Shown here: piece after piece, positions 41,809 through 50,966 of the stretch
How positions within the stretch are numbered: position 1 is the first letter of the stretch
Layout: every line of letters begins with the position of its first letter
Source of the DNA: UBA4636 sp045534575
Lineage (GTDB): Bacteria > Bacillota > Clostridia > Christensenellales > Borkfalkiaceae
DNA: 64,000 nt
Assembly: GCA_045534575.1 (NCBI GenBank)
Contig: JAZSJZ010000007.1
Location: 124,001-188,000, forward strand
Direction: 5' to 3'
The notes under the pieces: model-generated
Told to the model about the DNA's origin: nothing
What the model saw: the letters and a program-made list of their open reading frames with translations, nothing else
Databases searched by the model: none
Made by a program: the position numbers and the translations under genes

Positions 41809-43087
41809 ATACTTGTTCTAACGCGTTAGCGATATCTTGAATTAAATCTTCTGCGTTTTCAATACCGCAAGAATATCTAATTAAAGTAGGCGTAATTCCC
41901 GCTTCTTCTAATTGCTTATCGGTCATTTGGCGGTGAGTTGCGTTTGCTGGGTGCAAGCAACAAGTTCTAGCATCGGCAACGTGAGTTTCAATGGCTGCAA
42001 CCTTTAAACTCTTCATAAACTTCTCAGCGTCTTTCCTAGTTCCTTTAATTGCAAAACTTACAACACCGCACGAGCCGTTTGGTAAATATTTTTGACCAAG
42101 TTCATAATATTTATCGTTTTTCAAACCGCAGTATCTAACCCACTCGATTTTTTCGTGCTTTTCTAAAAATTCAGCAACCTTTTGAGCGTTTTCGCAGTGG
42201 CGTTTCATCCTAACGTGCAAACTCTCTAAACCTAAGTTGATATAGAAAGCGTGTTGAGGCGATTGAATTGCGCCGAAATCACGCATAAGTTGAGCAGTTG
42301 CTTTTGTGATAAACGCGCCACCTAACCCAAACTTTTCAGCATAAACAACGCCGTGATAACTATCGTCTGGAGTGGTAAGCCCCGGGAATTTATCACTATG
42401 TTTCATCCAATCGAACTTGCCCGCATCGATAATAGCACCGCCAACGCTTACGCCGTGCCCGTCGATATATTTGGTGGTAGAGTGCGTAACGATATCTGCA
42501 CCCCACTCGATAGGTCTGCAATTTATAGGCGTTGCGAAAGTGTTATCAATGATAAAAGGCACGCCATTTTTATGGGCAACTCTTGCGAACATTTCAATAT
42601 CTAAAACGTTAAGAGCAGGGTTTGCGATAGTTTCGCCAAAAACGGCTTTAGTGTTTGGCTTAAAGCATTTTTGAAGTTCTTCTTCACAAATATCGGGCGA
42701 AACGAAGGTAAACTCAATGCCCATCCTCTTCATAGTAACGGCAAAAAGGTTAAACGTTCCGCCGTAAATTGCCGAAGAGGAAATAACGTGGTCGCCCGCG
42801 CTTGCAATATTAAAAATAGCAAAAAAGTTCGCCGCTTGACCAGACGACGTTAACATTGCAGCGCTTCCGCCCTCTAGTTCACAAAGTTTAGCCGCAACGA
42901 GGTCGTTAGTAGGGTTTTGCAATCTCGTGTAGAAATAGCCACTTGCTTCTAGGTCAAAAAGTTTGCCCATATCTTCGCTAGTGTCATACTTAAAAGTAGT
43001 AGATTGATAGATAGGAATTTGGCGTGGCTCGCCGTTTTTAGGAGTATAGCCACCTTGAACGCAAATGGTTTCTATTTTCTTTTTCAT
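41807..43087 (-). CDS. metY: O-acetylhomoserine sulfhydrylase (Cys/Met PLP family)
   Basis: 426 aa PLP enzyme, gamma-replacement of O-acetylhomoserine with sulfide (or methanethiol). Motifs: QIPIYQSTTFKYDTSEDMGK, YTRLQNPTNDLVAAKLCELE, the PLP-site Asp in FIIDNTFATP, and the Schiff-base lysine in HSTTKYIDGHG. The ~60 residue segment after it (WMKHSDKFPGLTTPDDSYHG) is typical of MetY rather than MetB/MetC. Promoter TTGACA-N17-TATACT; the leader is short with no room for a T-box or SAM riboswitch. Together with metA it makes homocysteine. Confidence 0.92.
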   Translation of the reverse strand: MKKKIETICVQGGYTPKNGEPRQIPIYQSTTFKYDTSEDMGKLFDLEASGYFYTRLQNPTNDLVAAKLCELEGGSAAMLTSSGQAANFFAIFNIASAGDHVISSSAIYGGTFNLFAVTMKRMGIEFTFVSPDICEEELQKCFKPNTKAVFGETIANPALNVLDIEMFARVAHKNGVPFIIDNTFATPINCRPIEWGADIVTHSTTKYIDGHGVSVGGAIIDAGKFDWMKHSDKFPGLTTPDDSYHGVVYAEKFGLGGAFITKATAQLMRDFGAIQSPQHAFYINLGLESLHVRMKRHCENAQKVAEFLEKHEKIEWVRYCGLKNDKYYELGQKYLPNGSCGVVSFAIKGTRKDAEKFMKSLKVAAIETHVADARTCCLHPANATHRQMTDKQLEEAGITPTLIRYSCGIENAEDLIQDIANALEQV

Positions 43088-43136
43088 CTTATCACCTCAA
43101 GCGCGTTTTTTCTCGCACTTAAAAAAATATAATATG

Positions 43137-43165
43137 AGTATAAAGCCTTGCGCCCATTTTGTCAA
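43137..43165 (-). promoter_or_regulatory. metY-metA promoter
   Basis: Minus strand TTGACA (43165-43160), 17 bases, TATACT (43142-43137). A TTAGTT...AACTAA dyad (43171-43176 / 43186-43191) lies just upstream of the -35 box. Confidence 0.75.
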
Positions 43166-43362
43166 CTTTTTTAGTTATATAGTTAAACTAAGATAATATT
43201 ATTATTCAATATTTTTAAAAAAATTTCGTATCACGCCCCTATTTAGTAGATTTTCTTAGCGTATAAATGTATAATTCTTTGTGCAGACAAAAACTTTGCT
43301 TTAATTGCAAAAACATTTTGGCTCGATAAAAGCGTATATTAAATATTGAAAAAGGAGAAAAA

Positions 43363-44775
43363 GTGGAAGCGGTTAAGAAAAAACGTGATATCGATATGAT
43401 AAACGGCCCGTTTTTAAAGAAACTTTTAATTTTCGCTCTGCCCGTTATGGCGAGCGGAATTTTGCAACTTCTTTATAACACTGCCGACCTTATTATAGTT
43501 GGCAACTTCTCGTCTGGCGGAAGCCACGCTCAAGGCGCAGTAAGTTCCACTTCTTCGCTAATTCACCTTATCATCAATATTTTTATGGGCTTTGCGGTTG
43601 GCGTTAACGTGTGCTGTGCAAGAAAGCTTGGTGCTAGGGACGACGAAGGCGTTAAAAAAGCAGTGCACACGGCAATTTTGCTTAGCCTTATTTGCGGTTT
43701 CTTTGTTGCGTTTGTTGGATTTTTCTTATCAAGGAAATTCCTTGAACTTATGTCTAGCCCGCCAGAAATTATTGAACTTTCTACCATTTACCTTAAAATT
43801 TATTTCCTTGGCACGCCTTTCCTTCTCTTATACGAATTTGGCGCAGCAATTTTAAGGGCTAAAGGCGAAACCAAAAAACCACTTTTATTTCTAACCATTG
43901 CAGGCGTTACCAACGTTGTTTTAAACGTTTTCCTCGTAACCGTGTTTAACTTAAGCGTTGAAGGCGTTGCAATAGCAACCGTCGTTTCCGAAATTTTATC
44001 TTCCTTTTTGGTTATTAGATATTTGATAAAAACCGACGGGCCTTGCAAACTTAACCTAAGAAAATTAAAAATTGATAAAAAATCGCTAAAAGAAATCGTT
44101 GTTGTTGGGCTTCCTGCTGGCGTTCAAGGCTCGATGTTCTCAATCTCTAACGTTATTATTCAATCTTCAATCAATAGTTTTGGTTCAACCATCGTTACGG
44201 CTAACGGAAACGCTGCAAACATTGAAGCATACCTAAACGCAATAGTAAACAGTATCGTTCAAGCCTCTATTTCGTTTGTTGGTCAAAACTACGGCGCAAA
44301 ACGCAAAGAAAACATTAACAAAGTTGTTAAAGATTGTTGCATAATTATGTTCGCTCTTTGCATTTTCTTCGGCGGTCTCGTAGTTCTTCTTAGAGAACCG
44401 CTTTTATCTATTTATAACACTGACCCAGAAATAATTTTAGCAGGCGTTCCAAGAATTTTCACTAACTCCACCACTTACGTTTTGTTTGCGTTTATGCAAC
44501 TTATGGTTGGTTTTATGCGAGGGCTTGGCGAGGGGCTTCGCCCAATGATAATTTCTATCTTAGGCGTTTGCGGAATAAGAATTTTATGGATTTTCACCGT
44601 GTTCGTTGCCTTCCCTGACATTTTGACAATCTACATATCTTACCCCGTTTCGTGGCTGTTAACCGCCACCGCTCAAACGATATGTTTCTTTATCGTAAAG
44701 AAAGGCATTTTCAAGAAAATTGATAAATCTCTTGAAGAAGAAAATCTCTCAAACGAGCAAGTTTTAGCACAATAA
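43363..44775 (+). CDS. MATE family efflux transporter
   Basis: 470 aa, 12 membrane helices in two halves. First half: GPFLKKLLIFALPVMASGIL, LYNTADLIIVGNFSS, FMGFAVGVNVCCARKLGARD; second half: VVVGLPAGVQGSMFSISNVI, NGNAANIEAYLNAIVNSIVQ, FVGQNYGAKRKENIN. These proteins export drugs or metabolites against Na+ or H+. The start is GTG with AAAGGAG five bases upstream. The C-terminus is hydrophilic and acidic. Substrate unknown. Confidence 0.94.
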   Translation: MEAVKKKRDIDMINGPFLKKLLIFALPVMASGILQLLYNTADLIIVGNFSSGGSHAQGAVSSTSSLIHLIINIFMGFAVGVNVCCARKLGARDDEGVKKAVHTAILLSLICGFFVAFVGFFLSRKFLELMSSPPEIIELSTIYLKIYFLGTPFLLLYEFGAAILRAKGETKKPLLFLTIAGVTNVVLNVFLVTVFNLSVEGVAIATVVSEILSSFLVIRYLIKTDGPCKLNLRKLKIDKKSLKEIVVVGLPAGVQGSMFSISNVIIQSSINSFGSTIVTANGNAANIEAYLNAIVNSIVQASISFVGQNYGAKRKENINKVVKDCCIIMFALCIFFGGLVVLLREPLLSIYNTDPEIILAGVPRIFTNSTTYVLFAFMQLMVGFMRGLGEGLRPMIISILGVCGIRILWIFTVFVAFPDILTIYISYPVSWLLTATAQTICFFIVKKGIFKKIDKSLEEENLSNEQVLAQ

Positions 44776-44786
44776 AACAAAACAAA

Positions 44787-44822
44787 AAGTAGCGTTAATC
44801 GACTTATACGCTACTTTTTTTA
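44787..44822 (+). terminator. MATE gene terminator
   Basis: AAGTAGCGT (44787-44795) pairs with ACGCTACTT (44808-44816), then T-run. The loop TAATCGACTTAT is the variant core of the dispersed repeat. Confidence 0.88.
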
Positions 44823-44857
44823 ATTTTTTAATCTTTTTTATATTTTTATTTTTTTAC

Positions 44858-45307
44858 CTAAAAGATAAACGCTAACGCCTCGCTCGGTTCTTTATATCTT
44901 ATGGCAATCGTCATCAAAATTACGTGAACGATAAACGTTAAAACGGAAACGACGATAAAGGTTATCGCAAGTTTTTTATAGTGTTTTAACGCTAAAATAG
45001 AGAAAACTAAATTTAGTATCATCGCAATAACGGTTGGAATCATAAACACGATATAGATAATAAGCCCAAAGCCTTGCTCTAAGCCCGTAACGTTTATTCC
45101 CCCGTCGTTTTTAGAAGGCGTTAAAACTGCGTTTAAAATATCTGCGCCTAAAAAGATATCGAAAAGATTTAATGCAAGCGTAATCACAAAAAAGACGATT
45201 GCTAAGATGAGGATAATTTTATTCTTCCTATTATTATTGTTTTGGCTTTGTTGCAAATAGTTTTCGTCGATTAGTAAGCCGTTATTTTCTACGTTATCAT
45301 TATTCAT
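44858..45307 (-). CDS. small membrane protein, unknown
   Basis: 149 aa. About 27 hydrophilic N/Q-rich residues precede three or four membrane helices (KIILILAIVFFVITLALNLF, LIIYIVFMIPTVIAMILNLV, ITFIVVSVLTFIVHVILMTI). An asparagine-rich extracytoplasmic or cytoplasmic loop lies between the first two. AGGAGG precedes ATG, so it is probably real. I recognise no family. Confidence 0.6.
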   Translation of the reverse strand: MNNDNVENNGLLIDENYLQQSQNNNNRKNKIILILAIVFFVITLALNLFDIFLGADILNAVLTPSKNDGGINVTGLEQGFGLIIYIVFMIPTVIAMILNLVFSILALKHYKKLAITFIVVSVLTFIVHVILMTIAIRYKEPSEALAFIF

Positions 45308-45414
45308 AAATTTTCCTCCTTTTTCGTTTTCTATTTTTATTATACACTATCATTTAAAATTCGTCAATACTTAATAAAAATTAAGTATCAACTTAAAACG
45401 GGGCTATAAAATCA

Positions 45415-45443
45415 TTGAAAAAACCGACCTTTTGTGATACAAT
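45415..45443 (+). promoter_or_regulatory. promoter of the ACT-UPF0210 pair
   Basis: TTGAAA 45415-45420, 17 bases, TACAAT 45438-45443. Confidence 0.65.
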
Positions 45444-45468
45444 TAAAAAAAATTACTAGGAGATTTTT

Positions 45469-45738
45469 ATGAAAGCAATAGTTTCCGTTCTTGGCAAGGA
45501 CAAACTTGGCATTATCGCAAAAGTTTCAAACGCTCTTTTTAGCGAGAATATCAATATTATGGATATTTCTCAAACGATTATGCAAAACAAGTTTTTCACG
45601 ATGATTATGGCTGTTGAACTTCCCGATAACGCTAATATGGACGTTTTAAGCGCAAAACTTAACGCGCTTGGCAACGAGATTGGCGTGGAAATTAGAATTC
45701 AGCACGAAGATATCTTCAATTCTATGCACACGGTATAG
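45469..45738 (+). CDS. ACT domain protein (UPF0237)
   Basis: 89 aa, a single ACT domain: KAIVSVLGKDKLGIIAKVSN with the GKDKLGI ligand loop, INIMDISQTIMQNKFFTMIM, and a C-terminal IRIQHEDIFNSMHTV typical of UPF0237. ACT domains bind amino acids or similar small molecules. It is encoded ten bases before the UPF0210 gene, the conserved pairing in Firmicutes, and probably regulates it. SD AGGAGAT. Confidence 0.95.
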   Translation: MKAIVSVLGKDKLGIIAKVSNALFSENINIMDISQTIMQNKFFTMIMAVELPDNANMDVLSAKLNALGNEIGVEIRIQHEDIFNSMHTV

Positions 45739-45748
45739 TGGAGGCGCT

Positions 45749-47098
45749 ATGTTTAGCAGTAAAGACGTTTTTCAAACTATTGAAATGATTAAAAGTCAGC
45801 ACCTTGACATAAGAACGATAACCATCCACGTTTCACTTTTCGACTGCATTAGTCAAGACGCTAAAAAAACGTGCGACGCAGTTTATTCTAAACTTATGAA
45901 AAAGGCTGGCAAGTTAAAACAAACCGCCGATATAATTCAAGCAAAATACGGTATTCCTATCGTAAACAAGAGGCTTTCGGTTACGCCAATTAGCCTTATA
46001 GGCGCGCCAAGCGGTGGCTACGTTGAACTTGCAAAAACGCTCGATAGAGTTGCTAAAGACTGCTCGCTCGATTTCGTTGGCGGTTACTCTGCCCTAGTTC
46101 AAAAAGGAATTACCGATTTTGAAAAGGACTTCCTTTTATCTATCCCCGAAGCCTTGACGGTTACCGATTGCGTTTGCTCGTCGGTAAACGTTGGCTCAAC
46201 TAGAGCAGGTATCAATATGGACGCTGTTAAACTTATGGGCGAGATTATTTTGCAAACGGCAAAAAACACGGCGGACAACAACTGCATAGGTTGCGCTAAA
46301 CTCGTGGCTTTTGCAAACGCTGTTGACGATAATCCGTTTATGGCAGGCTCGTTTAACGGCGTTGGTGAAGGGGACGCTATCATAAACGTGGGAATTTCTG
46401 GCCCGGGCGTTGTTAAAGCGGCGCTAGAGAAAGTTCCTAACGGCGATTGCGCTGTGCTTTCGGAAACAATCAAGAAAACTGCGTTCAAAATAACAAGAAT
46501 TGGCGAACTCGTTGCAAGAGAAGCCGCCCAAATGCTAGGCGCAACGTTTGGCATTGTTGACTTATCCCTCGCCCCAACTCCCGCTCGAAACGATTCGGTT
46601 GCCGAAATTTTAGAGGAAATGGGTCTAAGCGTTGTTGGAACGCACGGCACGACTGCTTGCCTCGCTATGCTTAACGACGCCGTTAAAAAAGGCGGAACTA
46701 TGGCAAGTTCTTACGTTGGCGGGCTATCTGGCGCGTTCATCCCCGTTAGCGAAGATATCGGCATGATTGAAGCGGCTAAGAAAGGGCTACTAAAGATAGA
46801 AAAACTCGAAGCAATGACGGCTGTTTGCTCGGTTGGGCTTGATATGATTGCAATCCCGGGCGATACTTCGGCTTCTAAAATTTCTGCAATTATTGCAGAC
46901 GAAGCGGCTATCGGCGTTATCAACAACAAAACAACCGCTGTTAGAGTTATTCCTGTTATTGGCAAAACCGAAGGTGAAGTCAACTTTGGCGGGCTTTTAG
47001 GACGCGCGCCTATTATGCCACTATCGTCTGGCGAAGCAACTATTTTTATCAATCGTGGCGGAAGAATTCCTGCCCCAATTCATAGCTATAAAAATTAA
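45749..47098 (+). CDS. UPF0210/DUF711 (PFL-like) protein
   Basis: 449 aa. Family blocks: DVFQTIEMIKSQHLDIRTIT, VNKRLSVTPISLIGAPSGGY, SVNVGSTRAGINMDAVKLMG, GVGEGDAIINVGISGPGVVK and IDLSLAPTPARNDSVAEILE in a closely similar form (FGIVDLSLAPTPARNDS). Related by structure to glycyl-radical (PFL-like) barrels but without the radical Gly/Cys chemistry established. Start ATG 45749 with GGAGG; coupled to the ACT gene. Role unknown. Confidence 0.95.
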   Translation: MFSSKDVFQTIEMIKSQHLDIRTITIHVSLFDCISQDAKKTCDAVYSKLMKKAGKLKQTADIIQAKYGIPIVNKRLSVTPISLIGAPSGGYVELAKTLDRVAKDCSLDFVGGYSALVQKGITDFEKDFLLSIPEALTVTDCVCSSVNVGSTRAGINMDAVKLMGEIILQTAKNTADNNCIGCAKLVAFANAVDDNPFMAGSFNGVGEGDAIINVGISGPGVVKAALEKVPNGDCAVLSETIKKTAFKITRIGELVAREAAQMLGATFGIVDLSLAPTPARNDSVAEILEEMGLSVVGTHGTTACLAMLNDAVKKGGTMASSYVGGLSGAFIPVSEDIGMIEAAKKGLLKIEKLEAMTAVCSVGLDMIAIPGDTSASKISAIIADEAAIGVINNKTTAVRVIPVIGKTEGEVNFGGLLGRAPIMPLSSGEATIFINRGGRIPAPIHSYKN

Positions 47099-47110
47099 TT
47101 TCACTAATTT

Positions 47111-47133
47111 AGCCACTTAAAGTGGCTTTTTTA
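47111..47133 (+). terminator. terminator between UPF0210 and ClC genes
   Basis: AGCCACTT/AAGTGGCT stem (47111-47127) then T-run; the next ribosome site follows within 15 bases, so it may act as a partial terminator. Confidence 0.7.
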
Positions 47134-47150
47134 GACTTTTAGGAGAACTT

Positions 47151-48779
47151 ATGAAAACTTCTCTATTAAAACCGCATTTTAAACTGACCGCGCTTTGGAA
47201 CACCTTTCTATCCGTTATAGTTTACGGTGGCGTGATAGGGCTTGTGGTCGGCACGATAATAATTCTCTACTCTTTAGGCGCAGAGCATATTATGGAAATA
47301 AGCCACGCCGTTTACGAGTGGAACACAAATAACCCAGCGTTTATTCCGCTGTTTTTGCTAGGGCTTTGCGCTCTTGCCGTTTTGGAAGGCTTAATTTTAA
47401 AACTCGTGCCAGAAGCGCGTGGCGGTGGCGTGCCTTATACTGAAGGCGTTATTCGTGGTGTTTTAAAGTTTAAATGGCTAAAAATGATTTTCGCAACCAT
47501 TGGCGCAAGTTTTATCTCCTTTTTAGCAGGGCTTCCGCTTGGAAACGAAGGGCCGAGCATCCAAGTTGGCGGGTGCATTGGTCAAGGCGTGAACGAAGGC
47601 GGAAAATATTTAACCAGAAATTCTATTGCTTGGCGAAGATTTTCGGTAACAGGTGGCGCGGCGGCGGCTTTTGCAACCGTTTTTGCAGCCCCTCTAACGG
47701 GAATTTTCTTTGCGCTAGAGGAAGGACACAAACGCCTAACCCCTCTTATTTTGTTAACGGCTTCAGCCTCGGTTTTAACGGCGTGCCTACTAAAACAAGC
47801 CGTTTTTGAGCATTTTAACCTAGAACTTCACGTTTTCAACTTTGGTGAAATAACCAACGTTCCACTTAATTTATTTTGGATAATTATTGCCATCGGCATT
47901 TTGTCGGGCTTGTTTGCAAGCGGAGCGTCTTTAGTTTTGCTAAACGTAAACAAGTTCATACGATTAAAAATGCAAAAACTACCGCTTATTCCAAGACTTA
48001 TTATAGTATTCGTTTTGGTTGGCGCAATAGGCTTACTTTTCCCAGCCGTTATTGGAAGCGGAGCGTCTTTAATAAGGGGCGTTGCCACCTCTCCAGACGA
48101 GTTTACCATTGAATTTTTAGCGCTTTTAATTTTGATTAAACTCTTGCTCATTGCCCTTTGCGCTGGAAACGGAGCGTGCGGAGGAATTTTTATTCCAGTT
48201 TTCGTTCTAGGCGCGCTGTTTGGAACGATTTTAGCAAAAGTTTGTATTCTTCTTGGAGTTGACGAAATTTACTATAAAGCAATCATAATTATAACTATGA
48301 GCGCGTTTATGGGCGCAGTTCTAAGATCCCCTCTTACCGCTATTATTTTAATCGTGGAAACAACAGGTCAACTTCTTAGCGGATTTTTAGCAACGGGCGT
48401 TGCAATCTTGCTTGCATATCTCGTTATTGAAATTTTACATATCGCCCCACTTTACGAAACGCAACTCGAGTGGTTGGTTGAAAATAAAAACAAAGGCAAA
48501 CAAAAACAACATTACACAGTTGTAAAAACCGTTGAGAAAAACTCGTTTGCCGTTGGAAGAGAAGTAAAAGGGCTTATTTGGCCGGCAGAGTGCTTGGTTA
48601 AACAAGTTAATCAATTTGACGAAAACGGCAACCTCATCGTGGATGACGACCCTATTATGCAAGTTGGCGAAAGTTTCGAAGTTAATTTTTATTCTTACGA
48701 CTACGACGAAACTATAAAAGAAATCAACGCCCTTTTCGATAGCCCTAAAAACTTAAAAACTATCAAAAAGGACGCTTAA
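47151..48779 (+). CDS. ClC-type chloride channel/antiporter
   Basis: 542 aa. ClC signatures: ARGGGVPYTEGVIRG (GSGIP position), GLPLGNEGPSIQVGGCIGQG (GREGP position, gating Glu present), and GNGACGGIFIPVFVLGALFG (GxFxP). The retained Glu suggests an H+-coupled antiporter rather than a pure channel. The central Ser of GSGIP is replaced by Gly. The C-terminal ~100 residues are hydrophilic and beta-like and do not look like CBS pairs. SD AGGAG. Terminated by a bidirectional hairpin. Confidence 0.9.
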   Translation: MKTSLLKPHFKLTALWNTFLSVIVYGGVIGLVVGTIIILYSLGAEHIMEISHAVYEWNTNNPAFIPLFLLGLCALAVLEGLILKLVPEARGGGVPYTEGVIRGVLKFKWLKMIFATIGASFISFLAGLPLGNEGPSIQVGGCIGQGVNEGGKYLTRNSIAWRRFSVTGGAAAAFATVFAAPLTGIFFALEEGHKRLTPLILLTASASVLTACLLKQAVFEHFNLELHVFNFGEITNVPLNLFWIIIAIGILSGLFASGASLVLLNVNKFIRLKMQKLPLIPRLIIVFVLVGAIGLLFPAVIGSGASLIRGVATSPDEFTIEFLALLILIKLLLIALCAGNGACGGIFIPVFVLGALFGTILAKVCILLGVDEIYYKAIIIITMSAFMGAVLRSPLTAIILIVETTGQLLSGFLATGVAILLAYLVIEILHIAPLYETQLEWLVENKNKGKQKQHYTVVKTVEKNSFAVGREVKGLIWPAECLVKQVNQFDENGNLIVDDDPIMQVGESFEVNFYSYDYDETIKEINALFDSPKNLKTIKKDA

Positions 48780-48780
48780 A

Positions 48781-48801
48781 AGTCAGCCTATAAGTTGATT
48801 A
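48781..48801. repeat. dispersed palindromic repeat, variant copy
   Basis: AGTCAGCCTATAAGTTGATTA follows the ClC stop codon directly. Confidence 0.4.
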
Positions 48802-48827
48802 AACGTAAATTTAGCATAAAAAGCAAC

Positions 48828-48857
48828 AAAAAAGACGATTGAAAAATCGTCTTTTTT
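48828..48857. terminator. bidirectional terminator between ClC and YfcE genes
   Basis: AAAAGACGATT / AATCGTCTTTT with loop GAAA; A-rich and T-rich flanks serve both strands. Confidence 0.9.
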
Positions 48858-49401
48858 ATTTTAAAACAAATTGTGATTTTACTTCATTAAAGAAATTCTT
48901 AAAGTAAACGTTATTGCCGTCTAGCAAAATATAACCTTGATGGCTTCCGCCTTTTGGAATAGAGGTTGAGCCGGGGTTTAAATGATAAATTCCATCAATC
49001 TCTTCAAAAAGCGGAACGTGCGTATGCCCTGATAATAAAATATCGCCAGGCCTTAGAGAATAAAGCGCTTTCTCAAAATGCTTATGCCCGTGAATTAGAG
49101 CAATTTTTCGCCCAAAATATTCAACGATTTTTAAATCTTCTTCGATAGAAAACTCTAAAACCATTTGGTCAACTTCGCTATCGCAATTACCTTTAACGCA
49201 AACGATTTTATCTTTTAGCGAGTTTAAAAGTTTTGCAACTTCTTTTGTGTTGTAATCGTTGGTTAGGTCGTTTCTCGCCCCGTGATACAAAATATCGCCA
49301 AGAAGATAAAGTTTTTCAGCCTGCTCATCTAAAAACGCTCTTTTAAGAAGTTTTGCGTTATAGTTCGAGCCGTGAATATCGCTTGCAATTATTATTTTCA
49401 T
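48856..49401 (-). CDS. yfcE: YfcE-type metallophosphodiesterase
   Basis: 181 aa calcineurin-like phosphoesterase. The motifs for the dinuclear metal site are complete: ASDIHGSNYN, LLGDILYHGARND, CVKGNCDSEVDQM, ALIHGHKHF and LLSGHTHVPLFEE, then LNPGSTSIPKG. YfcE/MJ0936 enzymes hydrolyse phosphodiesters in vitro; the natural substrate is unknown. It has its own AAAGGAAAG site and is separated from the secretion-like cluster by a dispersed repeat copy. Confidence 0.93.
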   Translation of the reverse strand: MKIIIASDIHGSNYNAKLLKRAFLDEQAEKLYLLGDILYHGARNDLTNDYNTKEVAKLLNSLKDKIVCVKGNCDSEVDQMVLEFSIEEDLKIVEYFGRKIALIHGHKHFEKALYSLRPGDILLSGHTHVPLFEEIDGIYHLNPGSTSIPKGGSHQGYILLDGNNVYFKNFFNEVKSQFVLK

Positions 49402-49423
49402 TTTTCTTTCCTTTTAAAAATAG

Positions 49424-49451
49424 CGTGTTTTCGGGCTTATAGCCACACTTT
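49424..49451 (-). repeat. dispersed palindromic repeat, copy
   Basis: GTGTTTTCGGGCTTATAGCCACACTTTTT, with outer GTGT/ACAC arms, directly after the stop of the P-loop gene. Given as pieces: core 49432-49444. Confidence 0.6.
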
Positions 49452-49955
49452 TTAAATTATTTTCTTAATTTTTTCAATAACGTTTTCAATCTTTTCAATT
49501 TCAAAATCAAAAGTTAAAACGGCTTTTACTTTGCCAAAAAACAGCCTTTCAACTTCGCCTAAGTTTAATTTTTCATCAATAAGTTCGATAGTATCTTCAA
49601 TCTTTTGTTGACCTTTAGGATATTTTAGCGAAGAAAAATCTTTATGCTTTAACCTTTCTAAGCAAACGCTTTTTCTAGTTAAAATTTTAACGATTAAAAC
49701 GTCGTCTTCGTTTAATTTTGCTAACGCCTCGCTAGGCTTTCCAACGCCCGTTATTTCAACGATAGCGTTTTTTTCGCTTTTCACAGCCTTTGCAAAAATT
49801 TGCCAAACTTCAACTTCCCTTTCAAAACTCCCGTCGCAAAAAGTTCTTCTAAAGTCATCAATTTTAAGCACATTATAGTTAGGAAAATGCTCGCTAATTC
49901 TCTCTACGAAATAAGATTTTCCACTATTTATATTTCCAACAACTAAAATTTTCAT
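49452..49955 (-). CDS. small P-loop NTPase/kinase-like protein
   Basis: 167 aa with Walker A VVGNINSGKSYFVERISEHF at residues 5-16 and a KIDDFRRTF segment typical of nucleoside/nucleotide-kinase-type P-loop proteins. VEITGVGKPSEAL may be the Walker B region. No LID or family-specific motif I can name. It is the last gene of the FtsK-like cluster and starts at the stop of the preceding gene (TAAATG), so it is translationally coupled. Confidence 0.55.
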   Translation of the reverse strand: MKILVVGNINSGKSYFVERISEHFPNYNVLKIDDFRRTFCDGSFEREVEVWQIFAKAVKSEKNAIVEITGVGKPSEALAKLNEDDVLIVKILTRKSVCLERLKHKDFSSLKYPKGQQKIEDTIELIDEKLNLGEVERLFFGKVKAVLTFDFEIEKIENVIEKIKKII

Positions 49956-50966
49956 TTACACTCTAGAAGATAGCGAAACGTAGCCCTTAAGGTGGTTATA
50001 CGCTTTTCTTAAATATTCTGCCTTTTCGTCAAAAGACGAAGTTGAATGAACCATATTTTTGCCTATTTCTTCGCACGCTCTAGCAATCTCTAGAGCAATA
50101 TCGTCGCCCATAACTTGTTCGAAATATTCAGCGTTTTCCCTTTGGATTTTGGCAAACCGCTCGTTCTCTTGTTTCATATTTTCCATAATTTGAGCGGCTT
50201 CTAATAACGCGCCTATTGACCTTACGTCTATTTCATCGCTATCGCTTGACGTTTCGCCTTTTCCAGACGCTACCGATAGCGCTGACAGCGCGCTTTTAAC
50301 GTAAGAGTAGGCAGATTTTGCAAACTCTGCAATTGTTTGGCACTCATTTTCGGCATCAACCGCCGATTTATTAAACGCGCTTCTTTTTGCCTCTAACTTA
50401 CGCAAAAGGCTTTCAATCTCGCTGATAAAATTAACAGCCTCTCGCCTTTTGTTATTGATTTGATAAATTATATCGTTAAGTTGACTTATTGCCGAGTTTA
50501 CGTTCGAAATTTGATTGCGAAGTTGTTTAAGTTCTCGCTCTAAGGAAGAAACCTCGCTCCCCGCCGATTTAACTGCGGCGTTAGCATCTCTTACCGCAGC
50601 GTTATGCGCCTTTCTTTCTTCTTCGGTTGAGCCAGACGATGAATTTTTAGCATCGGTTTGAGCCTCTTTTGCTGCTTCATAGGCTTCTCTTGCCGAAGAT
50701 AATTGTTTTTGAACTTTATCGTATCTTCTCTCTAAAGCATATAAAAGTTTTTGATTATGTTCTAAAACTTCATGCGCTTTTCTTAGGTCCTCGTGCATTA
50801 AATTAACGGCGTTTTGAGCGTTCGAAATCGCCCTTTTAGCCGTAGAGGTAACGCTATCGGCAAAAGAGTTGGTTTGATAAAGGCAATCTCTAATTTTATA
50901 AGAAACGTCGTTTACGTCGTATTCAAAACTTTTTATTTGCGACGGCATTACGCTAACACTACTCAT
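49956..50966 (-). CDS. long coiled-coil protein of the FtsK-like cluster
   Basis: 336 aa, soluble, almost entirely helical. Heptad-rich stretches lie in about residues 45-115 and 125-215, with an A/S/E/K-rich break (AQTDAKNSSSGSTEEERKAH) between them. The N-terminus SSVSVMPSQIKSFEYDVNDV resembles the start of LXG/WXG-like secreted proteins, where a helical hairpin is the export signal. No signal peptide. Overlaps the 84 aa gene by eight bases. Candidate secreted substrate or structural part of the machine; inference only. Confidence 0.55.
   Translation of the reverse strand: MSSVSVMPSQIKSFEYDVNDVSYKIRDCLYQTNSFADSVTSTAKRAISNAQNAVNLMHEDLRKAHEVLEHNQKLLYALERRYDKVQKQLSSAREAYEAAKEAQTDAKNSSSGSTEEERKAHNAAVRDANAAVKSAGSEVSSLERELKQLRNQISNVNSAISQLNDIIYQINNKRREAVNFISEIESLLRKLEAKRSAFNKSAVDAENECQTIAEFAKSAYSYVKSALSALSVASGKGETSSDSDEIDVRSIGALLEAAQIMENMKQENERFAKIQRENAEYFEQVMGDDIALEIARACEEIGKNMVHSTSSFDEKAEYLRKAYNHLKGYVSLSSRV

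Noticed and set aside
43088..43142. SAM or T-box riboswitch before metY-metA
   Set aside because: A good promoter lies about 50 bases before the start codon and the leader has no room for either structure.
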